Shown one piece after another: positions 1 through 7,067 of a stretch of DNA of 7,123 nucleotides. The notes beneath the pieces were generated by a model, which worked only from the letters and a program-made list of their open reading frames with translations, was not told the origin of the DNA and made no database searches. Origin of the DNA: UBA7657 sp049653045 (GTDB lineage Bacteria; Pseudomonadota; Alphaproteobacteria; Micavibrionales; Micavibrionaceae); NCBI GenBank assembly GCA_049653045.1, contig JBASFN010000136.1, positions 1-7,123 of the forward strand, read 5' to 3'. Each line of letters starts with the position of its first letter. Within the stretch, counting starts at the first letter, position 1. A program made the translations under genes and the position numbers.

Positions 1-876
1 GGCTTTGATAAATCCACCATTGATTTGCGGATAGACCAGATCGTTGCGATCAAGGTCATCAGTCCCGCTGCACGCAAAAGCCAAAAATACCAGCAGATTT
101 TAGCCTCCATCCGCGAGGTCGGCATTATCGAACCGCCTGTGGTTAGCCGCGATCCGCAATCACGTAATAAATATATTTTGCTCGACGGCCATATGCGCGT
201 TGAGGCGCTGAAAGAACTCGGCGAAACGGAAATGACCTGCCTTGTGTCAACCGATGATGAGGCTTTTACCTACAACAAGCATATCAACCGTCTCTCCACG
301 GTGCAGGAACACCGCATGATCCTACGGGCAATTGAAAAAGGCGTGCCGGAAGAAAAATTGGCGGCGGCACTCAATATTGATGTCCGCAGTATTGCCACCA
401 AGCGCGATCTGTTGAATGGCATCTGTCCGGAAGCTGCCGAATTGATAAAGGACAAGATGGTCGCTATTGCTACGTTCCCAGTCCTAAAACGCATGAAGTC
501 TTTCCGCCAGATTGAAGCAGTCACATTGATGAACGATGCGGGCGTATATTCGAAGACCTACGCCCGCGCACTCCTGGCAGCGACACCGAAGGATCAACTG
601 GTTGATCCTGAAAAGCCCAAAAAGATTAAAGGGCTGGATGAAGATCAAATGGCGCGTATGGAGAGCGAGATGGAAAGCCTGCAGCGTGAATATCGCTTGA
701 TTGAAGAGAACTACGGCAAGGATGTCCTGAATTTGACGTTGTCCAAGGGATATCTCGGCTCTTTGCTGGGCAATGCGCGCATCGTTCGCTATCTCGCCCA
801 GAGCCACGCTGAGATTTTAACCCAGTTCCAAAAAATCACCGATATGACCTCTCTTGCCAAGGATACAGCGGCGTAA
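1..876 (+). CDS. RepB/ParB-like partition-family protein, 5'-truncated
   Basis: The frame is open from the first base, and the codons before the TTG at 25 read GFDKSTID, so the true start lies upstream of the window; 291 codons are visible. Counting from the TTG, residues about 18-65 look like a ParB N-terminal domain: a KSQKYQQILASIREVGIIEPP stretch typed here only in part (SIREVGIIEPP, 28-38), then ILLDGHMRVEAL (51-62), whose DGHMR matches the ParB box II position. Residues 90-130 look like the helix-turn-helix part (LAAALNIDVRSIATKRDLL), and the remainder fits the RepB C-terminal family, ending in a charged helical segment. Family members bind DNA in plasmid partition, but stand-alone copies also occur beside serine recombinases in alphaproteobacterial mobile elements. 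No ParA/RepA is visible here, so a partition role is unproven. The family call is by recognition of motifs, not by a search. Confidence 0.82.
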   Translation, partial: GFDKSTIDLRIDQIVAIKVISPAARKSQKYQQILASIREVGIIEPPVVSRDPQSRNKYILLDGHMRVEALKELGETEMTCLVSTDDEAFTYNKHINRLSTVQEHRMILRAIEKGVPEEKLAAALNIDVRSIATKRDLLNGICPEAAELIKDKMVAIATFPVLKRMKSFRQIEAVTLMNDAGVYSKTYARALLAATPKDQLVDPEKPKKIKGLDEDQMARMESEMESLQREYRLIEENYGKDVLNLTLSKGYLGSLLGNARIVRYLAQSHAEILTQFQKITDMTSLAKDTAA

Positions 877-1039
877 ACGACTGAAGCGGAGCAGCTCGGC
901 CTACCATCGTATGTTATTGGCCTTGAGCGCCATCACTGGGGACCGAGACCCTTTAAGCGTCGGGACTGCGGGAGAAGCCGTCCGTTCATAGCGGATATGG
1001 AGCAATCGCAGTGGCAGGGATGGCGGCGAACCCGTTCGG

Positions 1040-1070
1040 AGCCTGCCAGGCTGGCCCAGATATGCCAGCC
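1040..1070. repeat. Two competing short hairpins
   Basis: AGCCT at 1040-1044 pairs with AGGCT at 1048-1052 across a 3-base loop. GGCTGGC at 1049-1055 pairs with GCCAGCC at 1064-1070 across an 8-base loop. The two stems share bases 1049-1052, so only one can form at a time. A T-rich stretch (TGTTTT, 1079-1084) follows the second stem at a distance of eight bases, too far for a normal intrinsic terminator. The function is unknown; it could be a weak terminator of the RepB-like gene or chance pairing in GC-rich sequence. Confidence 0.4.
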
Positions 1071-1088
1071 AATCGGGTGTTTTCATGG

Positions 1089-1168
1089 GGAAATGACCGA
1101 TTGACGGCGCGATCTTCTGATTGAGGGCTTCAGATCGACCAGAGGGTCGCGCCTGGGTGGAAATGACC
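1089..1168. repeat. Direct repeat GGAAATGACC, two copies flanking a hairpin
   Basis: GGAAATGACC occurs at 1089-1098 and again at 1159-1168, exactly 70 bases apart, one copy on each side of the hairpin at 1106-1153. Repeated short motifs like this are found near the ends of IS21-family elements, and on the minus strand the sequence from about 1185 begins with TGTGGGATAAG, i.e. the TG that such ends carry. No istA or istB coding sequence is present, so this is at most a remnant. Binding sites for a protein are equally possible. Confidence 0.45.
1106..1153. repeat. 14-bp hairpin with two G-U pairs
   Basis: GGCGCGATCTTCTG at 1106-1119 is complementary to CAGAGGGTCGCGCC at 1140-1153. Twelve positions are Watson-Crick and two are T opposite G, which pair as G-U in RNA transcribed from the + strand. 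The loop is 20 bases. There is no T-run after the stem, so it is not a standard intrinsic terminator. The G-U pairs hint at selection at the RNA level, which makes a structured leader or a 3' end of the upstream transcript plausible, though this is inference from two positions. Confidence 0.5.
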
Positions 1169-1186
1169 CTTAAACTTATCCCACAG

Positions 1187-1256
1187 CCCTGAATATAGGA
1201 CTTCCATGTTTAGGGATTTTACGCTAAACCTTAATAGCGTTATTTTATATTCAGGG
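1187..1256. repeat. Perfect 11-bp inverted repeat around the Fic promoter
   Basis: CCCTGAATATA at 1187-1197 and TATATTCAGGG at 1246-1256 are exact reverse complements, separated by 48 bases. Two smaller symmetric pairs lie inside: GTTTAG 1208-1213 with CTAAAC 1224-1229, and ACGCTA 1221-1226 with TAGCGT 1235-1240. The right arm starts at the last base of the proposed -10 and covers the expected transcription start. The likely role is a paired operator for autoregulation of the operon, perhaps by the winged-helix domain of the Fic protein (inference). No target-site duplication is seen at its borders, so a miniature transposon is less likely. Confidence 0.6.
1218..1246 (+). promoter_or_regulatory. 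Candidate sigma-70 promoter for the Fic operon
   Basis: TTTACG at 1218-1223 (four of six matches to TTGACA) is followed after exactly 17 bases by TATTTT at 1241-1246 (four of six matches to TATAAT). Transcription would start near 1253 and give a leader of about 30 bases before the Fic gene. The ACGCTA/TAGCGT palindrome straddles the -35 and fills the spacer. Matches are moderate, so this is a candidate only, but it is the best-placed one in an AT-rich stretch just upstream of a four-gene run that needs a promoter. Confidence 0.38.
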
Positions 1257-1263
1257 AAGATTC

Positions 1264-1284
1264 GCCCCCAAAGGGGCTTTGAGG
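1264..1284 (+). promoter_or_regulatory. Ribosome binding site of the Fic gene, partly inside a small hairpin
   Basis: AAGGGG at 1271-1276 lies 8 bases before the ATG at 1285, and GAGG at 1281-1284 lies 6 bases before the ATG at 1291, so either methionine could be used. GCCCC 1264-1268 pairs with GGGGC 1273-1277 around a CAAA loop, which would hide the first Shine-Dalgarno sequence. If folded, initiation would depend on the second site or be reduced. Confidence 0.55.
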
Positions 1285-2466
1285 ATGGCAATGGCTAAGG
1301 CTGAAACCAATACACGGCTTGGATCTTACGTTTCCCGCAGTACGGCTGGGGAGACTTATAAATCCTATGTTCCTGCGGCTTTACCGCCGCAGCCGCCGAT
1401 TGATATGGATCGGTTGTATAAATCCCTCGATCAGGCCATGAAAGCTCTGGGCGGGATTGATGCGCTGTCAAAGCTACTGCCCGATATTAGTCTCTTTCGT
1501 TATATGTATGTTCGCAAGGAAGCCTTGGTGTCTTCCCAGATCGAAGGTACGCAATCTTCGCTCTCCGACCTGTTGTTGTTCGAAAACGATGAAAACCCCA
1601 GCGTTCCTGTGGACGATGTGGAAGAAGTCTCGAATTATATCGCTGCGCTTAATCACGGCCTTGCCCGCATGAAGAAGGGTTTCCCGCTCTCGACGCGCTT
1701 AATCCGTGAAATGCACAAAATCCTGCTGCGCGGCGGACGTGGCGCAAACAAGGCCCCTGGCGAATTTCGCCGTTCGCAAAACTGGATCGGTGGCATCCGT
1801 CCAGGCAAGGCGCGCTTTGTGCCGCCACCGCCGGAAATGGTCGATGATCTCATGAGCGATCTTGAGAAATTCGCGCATGACGAAGAACAAAAGCTACCAG
1901 CTCTCGTGAAGGCTGCATTGATCCACGTTCAATTTGAAACCGTCCACCCGTTCTTGGACGGTAATGGGCGTCTGGGACGTTTGCTGATCACGCTGCTGCT
2001 CTGCGCTGATGGTGTGCTGGTCGAGCCTATCCTTTATCTTAGCTTGCATTTCAAGGAACACCGCCAGCTTTATTACGATCTGTTGCAGGACGTGCGCCTC
2101 AAAGGTGACTGGGAGCGTTGGTGTGAATTCTTCCTCGACGGTGTAACGGAAACCGCCACGCAGGCCGCAAATGATGCCAAGAAGATCATTGATCTCTTGG
2201 AGCGTGACCGCGTGCGCATTAGCCAGATCGGCAAGGCATCAAAAAGCGCTCTCAAAATTCATGAGCATCTACTCAAAAAGCCTTATCTCTCGATTACCAA
2301 GGTGGCCGCAGAGCTAGATATTTCAGTGCCGTCCACGACCAGCACCGTTGCTAAGCTGGTTGAAATCGGCGTGTTGAAAGAAATGACTGGAAAAACACGC
2401 AACCGTATTTTCGCGTATGAGGCGTATCTGGATATTCTATCGGTAGGAACGGAGCCGTTGAAATAA
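1285..2466 (+). CDS. Fic family protein (AMP-transferase fold) with C-terminal winged helix
   Basis: Fic enzymes transfer AMP (or another nucleotide-derived group) from a nucleotide to a hydroxyl on a target protein. The full catalytic motif HPFLDGNGRLGR is present at residues 221-232, with the catalytic His221 and the phosphate-binding GNGR. SSQIEG at 83-88 matches the (S/T)xxxE(G/N) self-inhibition motif on an N-terminal helix (class II Fic), with Glu87 expected to block productive ATP binding. Residues from about 320 to 380 (KVAAELDISVPSTTSTVAKL within them) form a winged helix-turn-helix of MarR-like type. The protein is 393 aa from ATG 1285. A TTG at 1279 is also in frame but less likely, and ATG 1291 is a real alternative. 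No in-frame start lies upstream before the stop codon at 1225. Its stop overlaps the helicase start as TAATG, so the two are translationally coupled. Its target is unknown; a regulator, a partner protein in this operon or a phage/host protein are all possible. Confidence 0.93.
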   Translation: MAMAKAETNTRLGSYVSRSTAGETYKSYVPAALPPQPPIDMDRLYKSLDQAMKALGGIDALSKLLPDISLFRYMYVRKEALVSSQIEGTQSSLSDLLLFENDENPSVPVDDVEEVSNYIAALNHGLARMKKGFPLSTRLIREMHKILLRGGRGANKAPGEFRRSQNWIGGIRPGKARFVPPPPEMVDDLMSDLEKFAHDEEQKLPALVKAALIHVQFETVHPFLDGNGRLGRLLITLLLCADGVLVEPILYLSLHFKEHRQLYYDLLQDVRLKGDWERWCEFFLDGVTETATQAANDAKKIIDLLERDRVRISQIGKASKSALKIHEHLLKKPYLSITKVAAELDISVPSTTSTVAKLVEIGVLKEMTGKTRNRIFAYEAYLDILSVGTEPLK

Positions 2467-5318
2467 TGGAAAACAAAAATCAGACGGCGCGTAAAGCCCA
2501 ACCATCAGCACCCAAAACTTATACGCCCTATCAGGGGCAGTATTTTGCACACGCGCTGACCCTCGATGGTCAGGCGGAGGATACGATCTCACGCTCGATC
2601 GCCAGTGCAAAAGTCGATATGAACCCACACCAAGTGGAAGCCGCACTTTTTGCGCTTCGCTCACCTTTGTCGCAGGGCGTTATCCTCGCTGACGAAGTTG
2701 GCTTGGGCAAAACAATTGAGGCCAGCCTTGTCATTGCCCAGAAATGGGCCGAGCGTCAGCGCAAGATCCTGCTGATCGTGCCTGCCATGCTCAGGAACCA
2801 GTGGGCGCAGGAATTGAGTGACAAATTCTCGCTGCCCAGCATGATCATTGAGACATCCAGCTATAATCTCGCAAAGAAGGCTGGAAAACTTAATCCTTTT
2901 GAATCCGACCGTGTCGTTATCTGCTCTTACGAATTTGCAGCCAGAAAAGATGTTGATGTTAAAAATATCGATTGGCATCTGGTTATCTTTGACGAAGCCC
3001 ACAAACTTCGTAACGTCTGGAAAAAAGACGGCGCTAAGAAAGCCAAAGCCCTTCAGGCGGCACTAGACGGCAAAAAGAAAATGCTGCTCTCGGCAACGCC
3101 ACTGCAAAACTCTTTGCTGGAGCTGTACGGCCTGATCTCCATCATTGATCCGCATTTCTTTGGTAGCGCGGATGCCTTCAAGGCGCAGTATGTCGGCGGC
3201 AAAGCCACGGCACAGAACCTCGATATCCTGAAACACCGCCTCGGCAAGGTGTGCAGCCGCACATTGCGCCGTCAGGTGCAACAGGAAGGCGGCATTAAGT
3301 TTACACGCCGTCACTCAATCGTTGAGGACTTCCGCCCCAGTCAGGAAGAGCTTGATCTTTACGACAGCATTTCAAGCTATTTGCAACGCGATGATATTGC
3401 CTCTATCAAGCCAGGTGCGCGTCACCTGGTCACGCTTGTGATCAGAAAGATTTTGGCTTCATCATCGTTTGCTATCAGCGGCACGCTTGAAAAAATGATC
3501 CAACGCCTCGAAAGCGGGCTGACGGACATCAACACCGACACGCTTGATGACATTGAAAACATCAAGGACATCGCGGAAGAGCTTGATTTTGAGGACGAGG
3601 ATGATGGCGAAAAACCTGACAACCAGGCTCTCAGAAAAGAAATCGAAGAATTAAAGTCTTACCAGGTGCTGGCAAAGCGTATTCAGCAGAATGAAAAAGG
3701 TAATGCGCTGCTGAAAGTTTTAGATCGTGCCTTTGCGCGCGTGACAGAACTGGGTGGCGCACGCAAGGCTGTCATCTTCACCGAATCCTGCCGGACGCAA
3801 CAGCACTTGAAAGAGTTGTTGGAAACCAACGGCTATGCTGGCGAGATTGTTCTGCTCAATGGGTCGAACAACGATCCTGAATCAAAGCGGATTTATCAGG
3901 AATGGCAGGCGCGCCACAAGGGATCGGACAAGGTCTCCGGCTCAAAATCAGCGGATATGAAAGCCGCCATCGTTGAAGAGTTCAAAAACAAATCCACCAT
4001 TTTGATATCGACGGAATCCGGTGCCGAGGGCGTGAACATGCAGTTCTGCTCCTTGCTGGTTAACTACGATCTGCCATGGAATCCGCAGCGGGTCGAACAG
4101 CGCATTGGCCGTGTCCACCGTTACGGCCAGCAATGCGATGTGGTTGTGGTCAATTTTCTCAATAAGGGCAACAAGGCCGATCAGCTGGTGTTTGAGCTGC
4201 TTGACCGCAAGTTTAAGCTCTTCGAAGGCGTGTTCGGTGCCAGCGATGAAATCCTGGGCGCGATCGAGTCAGGCGTGGATATCGAACAGCGTATCAACGG
4301 CATTTTGCAAAAATGTCGCCATACAACCGAGATCGAGCAAAACTTCGCCCAGCTTCAACTGGATTTAGATGGCTTGATAGAGGCGCGCGAACAGGATGCT
4401 CGCCGCACTCTGTTGGAAAACTTTGACCCCGAAGTTCTGCGTAAGCTGCAAAGCCGTCGCAGCAGCATGGATCTTGCCCTCAACGCTTATGAAGAGCGAT
4501 TGATGACCCTGATCCGTGCCGAACTGCCGGATGCAGAATTTGAAGATGCCAGCTTCAAGCATAATGGCGAGGAATATTTCCTGAAATGGAAAGAGGCAGA
4601 AGAGAAAAACGGCCAGTTCTTCCGTATCGATCACGGTTTGGCAGGGCAGCTGGTTGATGGAGCAAAGGCGAAAGTCTTGCCACCCTCGACGGTACGCTTC
4701 CACCTTGACCGCTATGGCATGCAACTGGGTGACCTTAAAGAATTCCGTGGCAAGTCCGGCTGGCTGGCACTGTCCAAGCTCACCGTTGAATCCATCAATA
4801 CGGTCGAGCATCTTGTCGCTGCCGCCAAAACGGATGACGGCCAGGTTTTTGATGGCGATCTTTGTGCGCGTCTGATGCTGGTGCCGTCCGAGGTTGTGGG
4901 ATCACCGCAAGGGGATGCCCCCGCTGATCTGCCAGCCATTGCCGATCAAATGGTTCAAACGCATCTGCGTCAGGCGCATGATGAAAACGGCATCTATTTT
5001 GAAGAAGAGCGCGACAAGCTGGAACGCTGGGCCGAAGATACCAAACAGGCCATGGAACAGGAAATTAAGGCTCTGGAAAAAGAAATCCGCGAAGCCAAGA
5101 AACTGGCGCGCAGCCTGGCCACTTTGGATGAAAAAACCAAAGAACAGCGCCGCATTAAAAAGATGGAAAAAGACCGCGACGATAAGATGCTGGAGTTCTT
5201 CAACACCCGTAAACAGGTGGATGAAAAAATGGAAGAACTTCTCGACACCATCGAAGCAAAATTACAGTTGAATCCACTGCTCACTTCGGTCTTCATGATC
5301 CGGTGGGAGTTGGTGTAG
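2466..5318 (+). CDS. SNF2/RapA-like DEAH-box helicase (DNA translocase)
   Basis: This 950-aa cytoplasmic protein has a complete superfamily 2 engine: Walker A DEVGLGKT at 76-83, DEAH at 176-179, SATPLQN at 209-215, a motif V region around 515-524 (STESGAEGVN), and motif VI QRIGRVHRYGQ at 545-555 with the arginine fingers. The DEVGLGKT and SATPLQN forms are those of the SNF2/RapA group, whose members usually translocate on double-stranded DNA rather than unwind it. The two RecA-like lobes are joined by a linker (about 340-430) with an acidic patch. After 560 comes a C-terminal extension of nearly 400 residues with no domain I recognise, and residues about 840-932 are strongly charged and look like a coiled coil. 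I see no nuclease motif. The start overlaps the Fic stop by one base, and the nearest GGAG (2451-2454) is 11 bases away, which favours coupled re-initiation. The methylase begins 15 bases downstream. The probable role is sensing or translocating on foreign DNA in a restriction-like system; the function is inferred. Confidence 0.92.
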   Translation: MENKNQTARKAQPSAPKTYTPYQGQYFAHALTLDGQAEDTISRSIASAKVDMNPHQVEAALFALRSPLSQGVILADEVGLGKTIEASLVIAQKWAERQRKILLIVPAMLRNQWAQELSDKFSLPSMIIETSSYNLAKKAGKLNPFESDRVVICSYEFAARKDVDVKNIDWHLVIFDEAHKLRNVWKKDGAKKAKALQAALDGKKKMLLSATPLQNSLLELYGLISIIDPHFFGSADAFKAQYVGGKATAQNLDILKHRLGKVCSRTLRRQVQQEGGIKFTRRHSIVEDFRPSQEELDLYDSISSYLQRDDIASIKPGARHLVTLVIRKILASSSFAISGTLEKMIQRLESGLTDINTDTLDDIENIKDIAEELDFEDEDDGEKPDNQALRKEIEELKSYQVLAKRIQQNEKGNALLKVLDRAFARVTELGGARKAVIFTESCRTQQHLKELLETNGYAGEIVLLNGSNNDPESKRIYQEWQARHKGSDKVSGSKSADMKAAIVEEFKNKSTILISTESGAEGVNMQFCSLLVNYDLPWNPQRVEQRIGRVHRYGQQCDVVVVNFLNKGNKADQLVFELLDRKFKLFEGVFGASDEILGAIESGVDIEQRINGILQKCRHTTEIEQNFAQLQLDLDGLIEAREQDARRTLLENFDPEVLRKLQSRRSSMDLALNAYEERLMTLIRAELPDAEFEDASFKHNGEEYFLKWKEAEEKNGQFFRIDHGLAGQLVDGAKAKVLPPSTVRFHLDRYGMQLGDLKEFRGKSGWLALSKLTVESINTVEHLVAAAKTDDGQVFDGDLCARLMLVPSEVVGSPQGDAPADLPAIADQMVQTHLRQAHDENGIYFEEERDKLERWAEDTKQAMEQEIKALEKEIREAKKLARSLATLDEKTKEQRRIKKMEKDRDDKMLEFFNTRKQVDEKMEELLDTIEAKLQLNPLLTSVFMIRWELV

Positions 5319-5333
5319 GAAAGCAGGATTATC

Positions 5334-7064
5334 ATGGCGAAGAAACAAAAACTGGAGCTGACCTGGATTGGCAAAGATACTCGGCCAAAGCTAGAGCCGC
5401 GAATTCTGCTGGAGGATACAGATAAATCATATCATGCCAAACACAAGATCACAGACAGTGATATCTTTGATAATCGCCTTATTTTTGGTGACAATCTTTT
5501 GGCTTTGCGCGCTCTAGAGCAAGAATTCACTGGGAAAATTAAATGCGTATATATTGATCCTCCTTACAATACAGGCAACGCTTTTGATTTATATGATGAT
5601 GGTGTAGAGCATTCTATCTGGCTTTCGCTGATGAGAGGCAGGCTAGAAATTTTAAGAAAACTTTTACGTCGAGATGGCTTTATCTGCTGCCAGATTGATG
5701 ATTCAGAGGGGCAATACCTAAAGGTTTTGATGTATGAAGTATTCGGTAGGGCCAACTATCTTACAACCATATATGTGCATGTGAGATATCCAGAAAAAAC
5801 ACTTAAACAAGACATGGACTTTCACAAGCTGATCGAACAGATCCACGTCTATAGAAAAGATTATGGCGCGAAGCCAAACCTAAATAAGAAACAAGGATCG
5901 TTTGAGAAATTTAGCTTTTACGTTAATGAAAAAGCAGAGGGTAAGGCCACTGAAATTGGCGGCAAGAAAGCTAAAATCTTTTATCCTGGAGAGTATGAAA
6001 TAATTGAAGGCGAAGGTTCCGATGATGGCTTAAAAGAAATCTGGGCATCAGGCACTATTTTAGACGGCAATTCATCCGGACGTTTTTTCCGTGATTATTT
6101 AACTGGTCGAGATAAGGAAGATGGGCTTGGTGTTCTCTACAAGGTTGAGGGTATCGGAGATGATAAGTTCCCATACCGATATTTTACAGGCCCTAAAAGA
6201 CAAGGAGCAACCAAAGGAAAATACTATCAGGGTGTTCCGAATTCACAGCTTGAAAATCCTGACCAAGAAAAAACGTCGCCTATAGAAAATTTCTTAGACT
6301 TAGCAGCTAGTTTTGGCAATTGCCGACAAGAAGGCGGTGTTGAATTTAGAAGCGGTAAAAAACCAGAAGTTCTAATACACAAATTGCTTGGCCATTTCAG
6401 TTCTCCAGGCGATTGGGTTTTAGACTCTTTTGCTGGATCTGGAACTACTGCTGCTGTAGCTCATAAAATGAGAAGACGTTGGGTAACCGTTGAATTAGGA
6501 GATCACTGCCACACACATGTCATACCGAGATTACAGGGTGTTGTAGATGGGCAAGATAAAACAGGCGTGACTGAAACAACTCATTGGAAGGGCGGCGGCG
6601 GATTCCGTTACTATTATTTGGCCCCATCCTTGTTGCAGAAAGATAAATGGGACAATTGGGTCATAAGCAACGAATACAATGCTGCGATGCTTTCTGAGGC
6701 TATGTGTAAACTCATGGGTTTCACTTATCAGCCGAACTCTGAACACTACTGGGTTCACGGGCATTCGTCAGAAACTGACTTTATATATGTGACCACCAGT
6801 GTTCTGACGCACGATCAACTGAAAGTTATCAGCGAGGAAGTTGGCAAAAACAGAACCCTGTTGATCTGCTGCAAAGCCTTTAAAGCCAATCAGGATGTTT
6901 TTGAAAACTTGACCATTCGCAAAATTCCAGCCGCCGTTCTTATTAAATGTGAATGGGGCAAAGATGATTACAGTTTGAATGTCGCCAATCTTCAGCCAAA
7001 ACCGGAACCAGAAAACAAGGGCAATGGCACACCTTCCTTGTTTGATAAAATGCAGGAAGGTTAA
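5334..7064 (+). CDS. Beta-class site-specific DNA methyltransferase (type III Mod-like)
   Basis: The enzyme would methylate an amino group of adenine (or cytosine N4) in a specific DNA site using S-adenosylmethionine. The catalytic motif DPPYNTG is at residues 75-81 and the AdoMet-binding motif DSFAGSGT is at 364-371. Catalytic motif first and AdoMet motif second is the beta-class order, as in type III Mod subunits. The roughly 240 residues between 140 and 340 are where the target recognition domain should sit. EFRSGKKPEVLIHKLL at 337-352 is the usual lead-in to the AdoMet motif. Residues 471-548 form a conserved-looking C-terminal domain, and the tail ends in PSLFDKM. The 576-aa length is normal for the family. 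AGGA at 5325-5328 is 5 bases before the start. The gene is AT-richer than the helicase gene: by hand count bases 5881-5940 have 18 G+C of 60, against 32 of 60 at 4441-4500. DPPY usually points to adenine N6, but the base and site cannot be read from sequence. Confidence 0.93.
   Translation: MAKKQKLELTWIGKDTRPKLEPRILLEDTDKSYHAKHKITDSDIFDNRLIFGDNLLALRALEQEFTGKIKCVYIDPPYNTGNAFDLYDDGVEHSIWLSLMRGRLEILRKLLRRDGFICCQIDDSEGQYLKVLMYEVFGRANYLTTIYVHVRYPEKTLKQDMDFHKLIEQIHVYRKDYGAKPNLNKKQGSFEKFSFYVNEKAEGKATEIGGKKAKIFYPGEYEIIEGEGSDDGLKEIWASGTILDGNSSGRFFRDYLTGRDKEDGLGVLYKVEGIGDDKFPYRYFTGPKRQGATKGKYYQGVPNSQLENPDQEKTSPIENFLDLAASFGNCRQEGGVEFRSGKKPEVLIHKLLGHFSSPGDWVLDSFAGSGTTAAVAHKMRRRWVTVELGDHCHTHVIPRLQGVVDGQDKTGVTETTHWKGGGGFRYYYLAPSLLQKDKWDNWVISNEYNAAMLSEAMCKLMGFTYQPNSEHYWVHGHSSETDFIYVTTSVLTHDQLKVISEEVGKNRTLLICCKAFKANQDVFENLTIRKIPAAVLIKCEWGKDDYSLNVANLQPKPEPENKGNGTPSLFDKMQEG
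7054..7060 (+). promoter_or_regulatory. Strong Shine-Dalgarno site for the gene at 7068
   Basis: AGGAAGG lies inside the last codons of the methylase gene, 7 bases before the ATG at 7068. This near-ideal site and spacing support a real gene start there and independent, efficient translation of the downstream product. Confidence 0.75.
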
Positions 7065-7067
7065 GCC

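Larger units (their letters stand above)
877..1284. other. Intergenic region, about 400 bases, no recognised gene
   Basis: No open frame here has a recognisable product. The frame of the upstream gene stays open for about 75 codons after its stop but offers no good start, and a 61-codon minus-strand frame (1086 back to 901) is Arg/Pro-rich, low in conserved-looking motifs and resembles nothing I know. The first 200 bases are GC-rich; the last 90 are AT-rich and promoter-like. The separate hairpins, repeats, promoter and ribosome binding site in this stretch are listed individually. It is also the junction between the RepB-like gene and the Fic operon, so it may contain the end of one mobile unit and the start of another (inference). 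Confidence 0.6.

Noticed and set aside
901..1086. Minus-strand 61-codon open frame in the gap before the Fic gene
   Set aside because: No recognisable motif, Arg/Pro/Ser-rich composition typical of GC-rich non-coding sequence, and no clear ribosome binding site.
877..1101. Same-frame continuation of about 75 codons after the RepB-like gene's stop, suggesting a read-through or pseudogene tail
   Set aside because: The visible protein already ends where a RepB-type C-terminus is expected; the continuation has no start near its beginning and does not resemble any protein I know.
1187..1256. 70-bp miniature transposon bounded by 11-bp terminal inverted repeats
   Set aside because: No target-site duplication at the borders and the interior holds a well-spaced promoter, so an operator arrangement explains it better.
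1264..1280. GC hairpin followed by TTT as an intrinsic terminator
   Set aside because: The stem is only five pairs and the T-run only three bases, and it lies directly at a ribosome binding site, so a translational role is more sensible.
3990..4001. AAATCCACCATT, identical to bases 10-21 of the window
   Set aside because: A shared 12-mer is expected about once or twice by chance in 7 kb, and both copies lie in coding sequence of unrelated genes.
4365..4811. Minus-strand 148-codon frame inside the helicase gene
   Set aside because: It lies fully opposite a clear coding gene, has no recognisable domain and is the usual mirror frame of GC-biased codons.
2466..5318. Helicase as DISARM DrmD
   Set aside because: The SNF2 engine fits broadly, but no drmA, drmB or drmC is in view and the partner methylase is beta-class with type III Mod features; the name cannot be supported from this window.
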